Source: a virus. From it: a stretch of DNA of 48,314 nt. The first letter of the stretch is position 1. Every line of letters begins with the position of its first letter. The notes below the pieces were generated by a model. That model was given only the letters and a program-made list of their open reading frames with translations. It was not told where the DNA came from and did not search any database. This document shows positions 7,505 to 15,238 of the stretch, in pieces. The stretch is from the IMG/VR virus record IMGVR_UViG_3300044684_000025, positions 1-48,314 of that record; one strand, 5' to 3'. Both the position numbers and the translations under genes were made by a program.

Positions 7505-10010
7505 CACTCAATGAATAGGAACGTTCAACGCGCAGACCAGCAGCTGTTGCCAGGGTGGTCATTGGTTGAAGGAATCCGATTTTGTAGTGCGCTTGGCGAT
7601 CTACGTATACATCCAGACCTAGTTCCTTCGGTAGTTCTCCGTTTGGGAAAGCGATCCACTTGCCAAATGTTGGATTCGGTGATTTCAGTTGCAGGAACTT
7701 GACTTTGTCACCATCACGGATCAACGGATAGATGTTGTCAATTCCTTTTTGCTTAATCATCGCATTGTATGCGAGCGCACCCGCAACATGCGAAGGAACT
7801 GACTTCGCGTCACCAGATGAATACTTCTGCAAATCCTTAACAGAAGAATTACGCGCTATATCTGGATACGAAGCATTGTTAAATTTTTTCTCGAACTGTT
7901 CGATGTAGTCAATGAACTTCTCTTCGTCTAACGTGATGAGAACTTCAGCAGCTTCTTGAATCGCAATACGACAAACCGTTGGCGTCGAGGAACGTACCGC
8001 TTCAATACCAACCATCTTGAATTTGGCTTTCTTGTAACGAACGCCTTCATCATCCCAAACCAACATGATATAGCGCTTACCGCCTGTCCAAATACCACGC
8101 TCGGCAATGGATTCTCGCTTCATGCGCATCTTCATCTCGAAGCCATTCATCATGTCACACAACTCATTGTAGATGCGCTTAATTTCAGGCTGAATTTTCT
8201 TCTCACAAAAAGAATCGAGCATGTTCACAATATCTTCAGTAGAAGCATCTGGCTTCTGCTTCAAGAACATCTTGACTATTTCCTCAAGATGCAGATAGAG
8301 AGAGTCAGTATCTGAAGCAACCACATAATCTCTGCCATTGGTCTTGAGCAAGTTGTTCAAGAAATCATTCAGATTACGAGCTGCCCACTGAATCACCACC
8401 TGACCAGAGAGTGTCACTGCTTCTGCCAAATCGTCGTTATAGAACAAGAACCACTGATTCGACAATGCTCCATAAGCCGAGTTCAAAATAATCTTCATGG
8501 CCATCTGGATATTATTGTACTGAATCTGCTTGCGCTTGAATTCAGTATTGCTCGGGTCGTCGGCGGATTTCTGCTTGAACTCAAGCATCAGCATCTTATT
8601 CTTCTTACGACCGTCGTAATAGTGCTGCATCAAAAACGGCAGAAATCCTTGTTTCTCACGCAAGAATTTGGAACCAGAACCAGCAATTGCATAGTTGTTC
8701 TTCTTAGCTTCATCAATCCAATATTGAGCTCGCATCGGATTGAGCCATTCATCAGGAGTGCAATTGTAAGCACGCTCAACGAACATTTCCGGAGAGATGT
8801 TCCATTGCATGATGATGTGCGGATACAGAGAATCCAAGTCAAAAGAAGCGAACCAGTCGTATTTGCCTGGTACAGGATCCTTCACATACGCACCTGCAAT
8901 CGCAGCTCCCTTATGAGCGCGCTTGCGCGGCGGCATAGCCACTTTGTTGGAATTGAAGTAGTTGAGGATGATCACTTCCCACAGCAACACAGAAGTCACT
9001 GCATCTTCAAAGTTCACATGCGCATCATATGCAATCGCAAGAGCCTGTGAGATGAAGTCCATCTTCTCATCAAGCTTCACCACGATTCGAACGTCGTGGA
9101 TGTTGTATTCTACGAACAATTGATGGTTGCGCAAATACAAGTCTTCCAGGTTAACATAACCAAGTGACTTGTAATCGACCTTGTCAATATCCAATTCAAC
9201 CTTGCCAATGTATCCCAGGCTGTATTGTTCTTGCTTGTGATACGTGAACTTCAGATACAACTGCATATAGTCAAGCGTAGCAATACCATGAATGCGCACA
9301 GCTTGGCACTCACGTCCCATCTTGTCGAAGAACGTGTAACGTTCACAATGGTTCCAAGGAGAAAGTTTGTCAGCTTCTTCTTGACCAATGATATTACACA
9401 TGCGGTTGTACATGTAGATCAAGTCGAACGATTCAACGTTCCAACCTGTGATCACATCCAGATCAAGTTCACGCCACAGTTGAAGAAAACGATAGAGAAG
9501 TTCGCGCTCGTTTGCACATCGAATCACTTCGATGTTTGGATCATCTGTGGTGAAATCATTGGTTACAAGAACCCAATATTTCTTCGCATCTGACAGCGTT
9601 ACAGCAGTGATCTCATCGAGAGCCTTCTCGATGTTCGGAAATCCATTGTTTGATCTCACTTCGATGTCGAGGAATGCCTTGTGGATCTGGTTGAGATCAA
9701 AGTCAACAAAGCCAGCGTATTCGTCTGCCATGTAGACATACTGCCACTTCGTATACCCATGATATTCAAAGCCATTCACATCTTCGTAGCGCTCCATGAA
9801 GTCACGCGCTTCCGAAATGGAATCAAAGATCATCTTAGAAAGCGGCTTTTCGCCATAGAGAGACTTCCAGCCAGAATTTTCACCTTTACGATCTGTTACA
9901 AACAGATAAGGCTTGTAGGGAACACGACGCTGGACTCGCTTCCCATTTTCATATCCACGTACCAGAATATCGTTGCGACGCTGATAAACGTGCGTGTAGA
10001 ATTTCGTCAC
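7491..10010 (-). CDS. 43: Family B DNA polymerase, T4 gp43-like
   Basis: 839 residues (T4 gp43 898). The 3'-5' exonuclease has FLDIEV (D115, E117), GWNVESFD (189-196) and YNIHD (302-306). The polymerase has motif A DLDSLYP (391-397), motif B KIILNSAYG (506-514) and motif C SDTDSLYL (566-573). All catalytic residues are present, so both activities should be intact. The start is GTG, overlapping the stop of the MazZ-like gene as GTGA, with an AGG ribosome site seven bases upstream. If the genome carries modified thymine, this enzyme must copy such templates; with a TET/JBP route it need not incorporate a modified nucleotide. Confidence 0.97.
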   Translation of the reverse strand: MTKFYTHVYQRRNDILVRGYENGKRVQRRVPYKPYLFVTDRKGENSGWKSLYGEKPLSKMIFDSISEARDFMERYEDVNGFEYHGYTKWQYVYMADEYAGFVDFDLNQIHKAFLDIEVRSNNGFPNIEKALDEITAVTLSDAKKYWVLVTNDFTTDDPNIEVIRCANERELLYRFLQLWRELDLDVITGWNVESFDLIYMYNRMCNIIGQEEADKLSPWNHCERYTFFDKMGRECQAVRIHGIATLDYMQLYLKFTYHKQEQYSLGYIGKVELDIDKVDYKSLGYVNLEDLYLRNHQLFVEYNIHDVRIVVKLDEKMDFISQALAIAYDAHVNFEDAVTSVLLWEVIILNYFNSNKVAMPPRKRAHKGAAIAGAYVKDPVPGKYDWFASFDLDSLYPHIIMQWNISPEMFVERAYNCTPDEWLNPMRAQYWIDEAKKNNYAIAGSGSKFLREKQGFLPFLMQHYYDGRKKNKMLMLEFKQKSADDPSNTEFKRKQIQYNNIQMAMKIILNSAYGALSNQWFLFYNDDLAEAVTLSGQVVIQWAARNLNDFLNNLLKTNGRDYVVASDTDSLYLHLEEIVKMFLKQKPDASTEDIVNMLDSFCEKKIQPEIKRIYNELCDMMNGFEMKMRMKRESIAERGIWTGGKRYIMLVWDDEGVRYKKAKFKMVGIEAVRSSTPTVCRIAIQEAAEVLITLDEEKFIDYIEQFEKKFNNASYPDIARNSSVKDLQKYSSGDAKSVPSHVAGALAYNAMIKQKGIDNIYPLIRDGDKVKFLQLKSPNPTFGKWIAFPNGELPKELGLDVYVDRQAHYKIGFLQPMTTLATAAGLRVERSYSLSDFFG

Positions 10011-10423
10011 TGCTTGCCTTTGTTCAAATTATTGTAATCAAACCACTGAGTCGGACGATCATCAAGCTGTGCCTTGATTTCCGGATCAGCTTCACACATG
10101 TTCTGATATTGCTCTAGCATGAGCAAGTTGCAAATGAGGTGACCGATATGACGCTGACCAGAACCACCTTCGCCAGTATCGTAGTCGTTACCACGTTCGA
10201 TTTCTGCGATATGACGTTTGATACAACCGATCACTGCAGAATAAGGCATGCCTTTACACCAATTCCAGGCAGCATATTTCTTTGCACCATGCTCGAAGAC
10301 CCTTGCAGTCGATTCGAGAAGATGTGTCGGGATCAAATCGTAACGAACCTTTCCCGTATTGAAGCGCGCACCAGAACCAACAACGTTTGAATTGACGTCA
10401 CCAATTCCTTCCTTTTTTGTCAT
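10007..10423 (-). CDS. MazZ-like dATP/dGTP diphosphohydrolase domain protein (DUF5664)
   Basis: 138 residues. The pattern ARFNTGKVRYDLIPTHLLE, VFEHGAKKYAAWNW, IKRHIAEIERGND and GQRHIGHLICNLLMLEQY is that of the helical NTP-pyrophosphatase family named dATP/dGTP diphosphohydrolase (MazZ type). Such enzymes hydrolyse purine deoxynucleoside triphosphates and are known from phages with altered purine pools, though the domain is also widespread elsewhere. A GGAG site precedes ATG 10423, and the stop overlaps the polymerase start. No PurZ homologue is in the window, so 2-aminoadenine DNA is not indicated by this gene alone. Confidence 0.85.
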   Translation of the reverse strand: MTKKEGIGDVNSNVVGSGARFNTGKVRYDLIPTHLLESTARVFEHGAKKYAAWNWCKGMPYSAVIGCIKRHIAEIERGNDYDTGEGGSGQRHIGHLICNLLMLEQYQNMCEADPEIKAQLDDRPTQWFDYNNLNKGKQ

Positions 10424-10443
10424 AGATTCTCCATTTTGTGGAT

Positions 10444-10477
10444 GAAAAAGAGGGACACACTAATATAGCATGTCCCT
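10444..10477 (-). terminator. Intrinsic terminator upstream of the MazZ-like gene
   Basis: On the minus strand AGGGACA and TGTCCCT (arms 10471-10477 and 10451-10457) enclose a 13-base loop and are followed by CTTTTTC. It lies between the 81-residue gene and the MazZ-like gene. The short stem suggests partial read-through. The rest of the 10424-10529 gap shows no clear gene or promoter. Confidence 0.6.
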
Positions 10478-10529
10478 GGCACAAAAACCCTAATTGTAAA
10501 CCAACGTCAACTATCCATTTGACAGATTA

Positions 10530-10775
10530 TTATTCGATTGGAAGTCCATATGCGAGGTACCCTGCACGAGTGTCCATGTCGATTTCATCGACACCTACCG
10601 TGGCAGGAAAACCAAAAATATCGTACAAGAGAGTGCCATGTTCAAGCGTAGCAAGTTCTGCGGGCGTGATGAGGGTGATCTGCTTTCCTTCTGGATAGCA
10701 ATCCATTCTTCCCATATCCGCATTCGGATCACGGTGATAGCGACGCTGCACCGTCCAAACGTTGGATGTTGTCAT
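10530..10775 (-). CDS. Hypothetical protein
   Basis: 81 residues, ATG with an AGGA site seven bases upstream, 14 bases after the GIY-YIG gene. The sequence is compact and looks globular: MTTSNVWTVQRRYHRDPN, then DCYPEGKQITLITPAELATL and GFPATVGVDEIDMDTRAGYL. The C-terminal part is acidic. No family is recognised. It is the last gene before the terminator at 10444-10477. Confidence 0.6.
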   Translation of the reverse strand: MTTSNVWTVQRRYHRDPNADMGRMDCYPEGKQITLITPAELATLEHGTLLYDIFGFPATVGVDEIDMDTRAGYLAYGLPIE

Positions 10776-10789
10776 GTGAGATTCCTATG

Positions 10790-11113
10790 TCATGCGCTTG
10801 CCTCATTGAGATGAGGACGCATCTTTTTGATGAGAGCAACTTCTGCTTCGTGAGCAGCAGCTTTTCCTCGTACGATCAGAATCGGCTCGTGCTTCCAGCA
10901 TTCAGCACCGTAACGCCGAATGGCTGCTGGCATTGGCCAATCTTTTTTCTCTACGAAGGCTTTGTAACAATGTCCCCGAAACCTGATCCTGAGCGAAGCC
11001 GTCAGATTGCCGTTGCGGACAACCGTGATGCCGATGTAAAATTCGCCAGTAATCAGATTCGTAAGACGATACACCACGTGGTTCCTGTCGGAACGCGGCT
11101 TTCGCTTACTCAT
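10790..11113 (-). CDS. GIY-YIG endonuclease-fold protein
   Basis: 107 residues from ATG 11113 with a GGGAA ribosome site; an ATG at 11140 would lie at the -10 box of the promoter here. It has VVYRLTNLITGEFYIGIT (the two-part GIY-YIG core), RIRFRGHCYKAF (catalytic Arg and His region), RYGAECWKHEPILI and EVALIKKMRPHLNEA (catalytic Glu helix). There is no extra DNA-binding domain such as NUMOD, so it may be a stand-alone nuclease for host DNA breakdown or a reduced homing enzyme. It differs from the plus-strand homing endonuclease at 20701. Confidence 0.85.
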   Translation of the reverse strand: MSKRKPRSDRNHVVYRLTNLITGEFYIGITVVRNGNLTASLRIRFRGHCYKAFVEKKDWPMPAAIRRYGAECWKHEPILIVRGKAAAHEAEVALIKKMRPHLNEASA

Positions 11114-11138
11114 TGTTGATTCCCAGATTCCCGAAACC

Positions 11139-11167
11139 ATTGTAGCAGTAAGTTACGGGAAAGTAAA
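11139..11167 (-). promoter_or_regulatory. Sigma70-like promoter, TTTACT-N17-TACAAT
   Basis: Minus-strand TTTACT (11167-11162), a 17-base spacer and TACAAT (11144-11139). The -35 is embedded in CTTTACTTT, the same nine bases as at the gp55 promoters. It would drive the GIY-YIG gene at 11113. The remaining intergenic stretch, 11168-11269, holds only a short AT-rich palindrome (TTAAC/GTTAA near 11230-11245) and no gene. Confidence 0.6.
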
Positions 11168-11269
11168 GGACTAAAACATGAGTAAAATCAACAACTTACA
11201 GGCAACTAACAAACAGGCTTAACGGCATCTTAACGTTTAGTTAACTACCCAAAGTCAAGGACAAATCGC

Positions 11270-11863
11270 TCAAAGTACCGTAAGGGAGCCGTTTTCCTCG
11301 TCGTAGGCTGCTTTAAACGTGTGCACGACGCCGATCGAGTCTCGAACCACTAAATCGTACAGCCCTTCTTCCTCAGCTGCCTCTAACGAGAGGATGTCGA
11401 CTAGATCGGGTTCAACCGGTTCGTTGTTCTTAAACAGGACAGAGAACAGATCCGGCTTGAAATAGTTCGGTCCTTTCAGCACCTTTCCATCTTCACGGAA
11501 AATCGGCTGACCATCTTCACCCAACTTCGACATGTTCGAGTCATGCACTTCAGCAAACGTAGCGTCAAGATCAATACCAAACGCTGCGCCTGCTCCATAC
11601 ACGACATACAGGATGTCTGTCAAAGCATCAGCAACTGCAACGATGTCTTTCGCAGCAAGCGCTTCCTTGAATTCATTGAACTCTTCGTCAATTAGATCGA
11701 CGCGAAGCTTCTGGATAGTTTCATCGGGGATGGTCGGAAAGTCATAGACCTGCTGACCGAAGATCTTCATGAACTGAACTACCTTCTCGTAATTCGTTCG
11801 GTGTGGATCAGAGGACTTAGGCTGATCTTCAACGTAGCCTTGTCCGTAAAATTTGTCAGTCAT
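11270..11863 (-). CDS. MazG-like / PRA-PH-fold nucleotide pyrophosphohydrolase
   Basis: 197 residues from ATG 11863; a TTG five codons upstream is less likely. The core has KLRVDLIDEEFNEFKEALA (the EExxE metal-binding helix), VAVADALTDILYVVYGAGAA (second helix with the conserved Asp), and DSNMSKLGEDGQP, KVLKGPNYFKPDL, typical of phage PRA-PH/MazG-like enzymes. They hydrolyse (d)NTPs or (p)ppGpp-related nucleotides and help adjust pools during infection. The last 60 residues form an acidic extension of unknown role. It overlaps the upstream gene by eight bases. Confidence 0.88.
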   Translation of the reverse strand: MTDKFYGQGYVEDQPKSSDPHRTNYEKVVQFMKIFGQQVYDFPTIPDETIQKLRVDLIDEEFNEFKEALAAKDIVAVADALTDILYVVYGAGAAFGIDLDATFAEVHDSNMSKLGEDGQPIFREDGKVLKGPNYFKPDLFSVLFKNNEPVEPDLVDILSLEAAEEEGLYDLVVRDSIGVVHTFKAAYDEENGSLTVL

Positions 11864-12257
11864 CGTGTATTTGTCCAAATTTCTTCAAAATTTCAACTTG
11901 TCGTTCAGTGTAAACATCTGGATGCACAAATCTTGGAACACTGGTCGGTCTTTCGTCGCCTTCTGCAGCATCAGGCTGGCGATGATATGTGTCTAGTCGT
12001 TCAATATCGTGTTTTGAAAAACCTATTCCTCTTGAATATTCAAGAGAAAGCAACGTGATACAGGAATGATAAAGATAGTTGCTATCAAGACCGAGAACAG
12101 ATTTACTATCATCCCTCTTGTGGAGCATATAGAGCACCTTCACACAATTCGCATCAGGATTTTCAGCAAACCCAGATTCTATCTGCGCTCGAAAGATGTC
12201 ATTGTAGTCTCTTCTTGCCAACAGATGTGCTATTTGCGCATCATATTCATCAATCAT
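11856..12257 (-). CDS. Hypothetical protein
   Basis: 133 residues, start overlapping the regA stop by four bases, stop overlapping the MazG-like gene. It is predicted mostly helical: MIDEYDAQIAHLLARRDYND, then ANCVKVLYMLHKRDDSKSV and NYLYHSCITLLSLEYSRGI. The C-terminal part has VHPDVYTERQVEILKKFG. No known motif. Its position inside the replication block and its overlaps support expression. Confidence 0.65.
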   Translation of the reverse strand: MIDEYDAQIAHLLARRDYNDIFRAQIESGFAENPDANCVKVLYMLHKRDDSKSVLGLDSNYLYHSCITLLSLEYSRGIGFSKHDIERLDTYHRQPDAAEGDERPTSVPRFVHPDVYTERQVEILKKFGQIHDD

Positions 12258-12646
12258 GCTTTCTTGCCAATCCTATACTTGGCCACCAACTGCCATTGAT
12301 CTTTTTCCTTGTAAGGAATGACTTTCACCAAGCGCATTGGTGCTTGATCAGCGATCGAAGCAGAATCAACAACCGTCAAAAGACCCCAGTCAGAAAGGAG
12401 TTTCACGATTGTGTTACGACGCTGCACATCTTCATCATCTAGCGATGTTGGTTTGCCATCTAGAGCAAACATCTCTTTGAAGTGGGTGATGTAATAGCGA
12501 CCGCGCTTGTGCAGAATATGGCAAGATTGATAGAGGGTTTTAGTTCTTTCGGAGGCAACGCCAATTCGCGTCAGTGTCTCCTTGATCTTCAGGAAATCAT
12601 CTTCCTGCTTCAGCTTCACTTCTACCATTGTGTCAACAGAAATCAT
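12254..12646 (-). CDS. regA: RegA translational repressor
   Basis: 130 residues from ATG 12646, or 124 from ATG 12628 (T4 RegA is 122). RegA binds start regions of early phage mRNAs and blocks ribosomes. The match to T4 RegA is clear: DDFLKIKETLTRIGVAS, LYQSCHILHKRGRYYITHF, KEMFALDG, then RRNTIVKLLSDWGLL and QLVAKYRIGKK. Location downstream of gene 62 and upstream of 43 agrees with T4. Neither start has a good ribosome site; the ATGA overlap with gene 62 favours 12646 and translational coupling. Confidence 0.95.
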   Translation of the reverse strand: MISVDTMVEVKLKQEDDFLKIKETLTRIGVASERTKTLYQSCHILHKRGRYYITHFKEMFALDGKPTSLDDEDVQRRNTIVKLLSDWGLLTVVDSASIADQAPMRLVKVIPYKEKDQWQLVAKYRIGKKA

Positions 12647-13101
12647 CGCTTGGTACCACCTGTAAATTGTTGCTCCCGAATCCTCTCAAGTTGTGCCGGA
12701 GTAAGGATCGAAGCATATTCTTGCGCGCGACGTATATTGCACTGGTAGTGCTTACAGATCAGCTCAATGACTTCATTTGCCTCAGGCTTAAACCACTTTG
12801 AGAAGCGTTTTTCCTTTCTGACCATATGTAGTGCGCAATCAAATTGCAGCTGTTTATCCAGATAATGGACTTGGTTCAGAATGTTGGCTTCCATGATTGA
12901 CGACATGTGATACGAAAGACCACGATTAGTCAAATATGGATTGTATAGCTTCTCAGCAGCTTCTGGATTCTCAGACTTGCGAATTAAATCAAGCTTGTCA
13001 TAAGAAATGGCATTGATGAAGTCGAATGGGCTATATTCAGCTTTGGCTTTTTCTTGCTTAGGTAGACTTTCCTTCGGTTTTGTTTGTTTCTTTGGTGCCA
13101 T
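12643..13101 (-). CDS. 62: Clamp-loader small subunit, T4 gp62-like
   Basis: 152 residues from ATG 13101, which has AGGA eight bases upstream; a GTG six codons earlier is less likely. gp62 joins four gp44 subunits to load the gp45 clamp. Recognisable stretches are YSPFDFINAIS, YNPYLTNRGLSYHM, LDKQLQFDCALHMV and KEKRFSKWFKPE, all matching the T4 gp62 pattern. It is shorter than T4 gp62 (187). The N-terminus is Lys-rich (MAPKKQTKPKESLPKQEK). Its first 44 bases overlap the preceding unknown gene. Confidence 0.92.
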   Translation of the reverse strand: MAPKKQTKPKESLPKQEKAKAEYSPFDFINAISYDKLDLIRKSENPEAAEKLYNPYLTNRGLSYHMSSIMEANILNQVHYLDKQLQFDCALHMVRKEKRFSKWFKPEANEVIELICKHYQCNIRRAQEYASILTPAQLERIREQQFTGGTKR

Positions 13102-13384
13102 CTTGTAATTCCTGCTCACGTAGCGCGACGATCAAATCTTTCATGATCTGTGCGTCAATTTCTTCAAGAATGTCATTTGACAATCGTCTCACAACATCAT
13201 ATTCAACATTGCGTTGACGAGTGTGCCAAACGTAACGTTTACCTTTGAAGTAAGAGACCTTCCGGAAATAATGAAATTCAAGAATGGGTTCGTTTGGATC
13301 AACCGCAAAACTGATGGTCCATTCTGTTCTTTTCGGCAACAGCCTATACCATTTCCTTGGAGTTGTTGGAGTCTTGAATTTCAT
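13058..13384 (-). CDS. Hypothetical protein between genes 44 and 62
   Basis: 108 residues. The start overlaps the gene 44 stop as ATGA, and the 3' end overlaps gene 62 by 44 bases in another frame. The product is basic and begins MKFKTPTTPRKWYRLLPKRT, then has beta-rich ISFAVDPNEPILEFHYFRKV and helical RRLSNDILEEIDAQIMKDL. No family is recognised. In T4 genes 44 and 62 are adjacent, so this is an insertion specific to this lineage. Because of the long overlap, the Ser/Thr/Lys-rich tail may be of little functional weight. Confidence 0.65.
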   Translation of the reverse strand: MKFKTPTTPRKWYRLLPKRTEWTISFAVDPNEPILEFHYFRKVSYFKGKRYVWHTRQRNVEYDVVRRLSNDILEEIDAQIMKDLIVALREQELQDGTKETNKTEGKST

Positions 13385-14322
13385 ACAAATTCCACTTCGG
13401 TCATCACCTGAGTCAGGAATGCAACGAGGCAGACTTCCGCATCAGCAACGAAGTTGATCTTGTATTGATAGTCTGCGATCAACAGCACCAGCGTTGGAAC
13501 AGAAGAAGGTTTCACAATCTCAAATGCTTCATCGTAGAACTTGCGCATCAGAGCCGTCGGTTCAGAATCCATGTTCTCACCAACCCACTTGCGCATTTCC
13601 TTCCACTTCTTGGACTTCACAAGTTCAACAAGACCTTTGAAGGACTCATCACTCATATTGACCAAGATGCCAGAATCGATCTTACCAGTTGCGCTGTAAC
13701 GCTGAAGCTCATTCAGCACGCGGCGCCAGTCAGGGAAATGCTTTGTGATTACAGCAGCAACAACCTTTGGATCATATTCAATCTTTTCTTGATCCAATAT
13801 CTGCTGCACGCGCTTCATGAACAAGCCAGCAATTTTCGGTTTATCAGAAGCACTGATCTTGAATTCAATCACTGAACAACGGCTGTGCAGCGGTTGAATG
13901 ATGCGATTCTTAAAATTGCATGTCAATATGAAGCCGCAGTTCTTGGAAAACTCTTCCATGAAGTTTCGCAACGAAGCCTGCGTCAACGGCGGCAAATAAT
14001 CAGCCTCATCCAAGATCACCATCTTGCGTCCTCCAGTCAAAGACACACTGGAAGCAAAGTTCATGATCTGTGTACGAAGCGTGTCAATGCCACCGTTCAT
14101 AGATGCATTGATCACAATGCAATCGATACCAAGCTCATCGCACATCGCTCGTGCAATTGTGGTCTTACCAGTACCAGCACCGCCAGACAACATCAAATTT
14201 GGGATATTATTGTTGTCAACGAATGTCTGAAACGTCTTCTTCAGATCATCAGGCAGAATGGTATCAGAAACCTTGTGCGGACGATATTTTTCAACCCACA
14301 AAAACTCTTCTTTCTCAAGCAT
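13381..14322 (-). CDS. 44: Clamp-loader ATPase subunit, T4 gp44-like
   Basis: 313 residues from ATG 14322 (T4 gp44 319), chosen because GGA lies seven bases upstream; ATGs at 14328 and 14334 are alternatives. AAA+ features: WVEKYRPHKVSD, Walker A GGAGTGKT (47-54), Walker B MVILDEADYL near 100, and the arginine-finger motif LHSRCSV near 147. It hydrolyses ATP to open the gp45 ring. The T4-like lid and collar follow (HFPDWRRVLNELQRYS). A terminator hairpin directly precedes the gene, so its level may be set by read-through. Confidence 0.95.
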   Translation of the reverse strand: MLEKEEFLWVEKYRPHKVSDTILPDDLKKTFQTFVDNNNIPNLMLSGGAGTGKTTIARAMCDELGIDCIVINASMNGGIDTLRTQIMNFASSVSLTGGRKMVILDEADYLPPLTQASLRNFMEEFSKNCGFILTCNFKNRIIQPLHSRCSVIEFKISASDKPKIAGLFMKRVQQILDQEKIEYDPKVVAAVITKHFPDWRRVLNELQRYSATGKIDSGILVNMSDESFKGLVELVKSKKWKEMRKWVGENMDSEPTALMRKFYDEAFEIVKPSSVPTLVLLIADYQYKINFVADAEVCLVAFLTQVMTEVEFV

Positions 14323-14337
14323 ACTCATTTCCATTAC

Positions 14338-14366
14338 AAAAGAGAGAGGGAGCATCGCGCTCCCTC
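14338..14366 (-). terminator. Intrinsic terminator/attenuator upstream of gene 44
   Basis: On the minus strand GAGGGAGC and GCTCCCTC (14366-14359 and 14353-14346) enclose a five-base loop and are followed by TCTCTTTT. It sits between the 57-residue gene and gene 44, inside the clamp/clamp-loader operon, and probably lowers gp44/gp62 expression relative to gp45. Confidence 0.75.
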
Positions 14367-14372
14367 AAAATT

Positions 14373-14546
14373 TCAAGCTTCTAGTTCTTCAACATACACA
14401 CCACTTTCTTTCCAAACACAAGTCGTGTGTGTTTCACCAGCCTGAAGTTCGCGCACTGGGTATTTCTTACCATCCTTGTCAATGTTACCAACAACGACAA
14501 CCTGTCCTTTGACACCATTGTTCTTAACTTGTACCGAAATGGTCAC
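14373..14546 (-). CDS. Small conserved-looking protein downstream of the sliding clamp
   Basis: 57 residues, starting at GTG 14546, directly after the gene 45 stop (TGATGTGACC), with AGG five bases upstream. It reads as a small beta-rich domain: VTISVQVKNNGVKGQVVVVG, IDKDGKKYPVRELQAGE, THTTCVWKESGVYVEELEA. The regular alternation and clean position between gene 45 and the terminator make it a likely real gene. Function unknown. Confidence 0.7.
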   Translation of the reverse strand: MTISVQVKNNGVKGQVVVVGNIDKDGKKYPVRELQAGETHTTCVWKESGVYVEELEA

Positions 14547-14547
14547 A

Positions 14548-15216
14548 TCAACCTGCCTTCGAGTGAGCCTCGATCGCGATCCAATAAGTCACGTCTTGTT
14601 TCGTGTTCTTGAATTCGGAAATACCACGAGCACTGATAGTGACGTCATAATCACCAGTAATCAGCTTCAAGTTCTCAGACTTGAAGTAGAACGAGAATGG
14701 CTTGTCAGACTCATGATCAACCGTGATGTTGAATTCATTGGAAGTGCTTTCCTTTGAATTGATCGCTGCGACGCGAGTCTTGCCTTTGCCATTCGACAAC
14801 ACAGCAACTTCTGGGACCTGTAACACAGAAGCCGCCTTGAGCAGACCACTGATATGGTTCTCAACTAAGCTAAACTCAACGTCTCGCGACGGGAGCTTCA
14901 CTTGCTTATCACCTGGGCTCTTAATCAGAGAAGGATCGCTATAGAAATAGCGAATCGAACGGTTGCCGCTCGAGATTTTCACATGAGAAGTATCGAACTC
15001 AAAATCAGGATCATCGAACAGAGAAACTGCGCCGAGGAACTGTCCGAGATCGTAGATCGCAAATGGGACTTCAAATGTTTCCGCAACGTTTGCGGTTGCC
15101 ATCACGTTTCCGAGTGCCGAGATGGTCTTGAATTGTGATCCGGGCTGAACAGAAATGCTTGAATTGATCGTTGCAAAATTCTTCAGTACGTTCAGCGTTG
15201 AAGCAGAAATCTTCAT
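14548..15216 (-). CDS. 45: Sliding clamp, T4 gp45-like
   Basis: 222 residues (T4 gp45 228). The trimeric ring tethers gp43 and also couples replication to late transcription through gp55. The N-terminus MKISASTLNVLKNFATINS matches the T4 clamp pattern, followed by FAIYDLGQFLGAVSLFDD, DPSLIKSPGDKQVKLPS and FNITVDHESDKPFSFYFKSE, then ITGDYDVTISARG and YWIAIEAHS. Upstream lies a 26-codon frame. The nearest ribosome site (CGAGG) is 14 bases from the ATG, so initiation may be weak or regulated; RegA is a candidate regulator by analogy with T4. Confidence 0.95.
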   Translation of the reverse strand: MKISASTLNVLKNFATINSSISVQPGSQFKTISALGNVMATANVAETFEVPFAIYDLGQFLGAVSLFDDPDFEFDTSHVKISSGNRSIRYFYSDPSLIKSPGDKQVKLPSRDVEFSLVENHISGLLKAASVLQVPEVAVLSNGKGKTRVAAINSKESTSNEFNITVDHESDKPFSFYFKSENLKLITGDYDVTISARGISEFKNTKQDVTYWIAIEAHSKAG

Positions 15217-15238
15217 TGTATAACAGAACCTCGATTTA

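Noticed and set aside
10007-10423. Evidence for 2-aminoadenine (Z) DNA
   Set aside because: Only a MazZ-like domain is present. No PurZ and no specialised polymerase is seen, and this domain is common in phages with normal adenine.
11178-11222. 14-codon plus-strand frame MSKINNLQATNKQA with AGGA upstream
   Set aside because: Too short to support, no promoter on that strand, and the region is better explained as the upstream region of the minus-strand promoter at 11139-11167.
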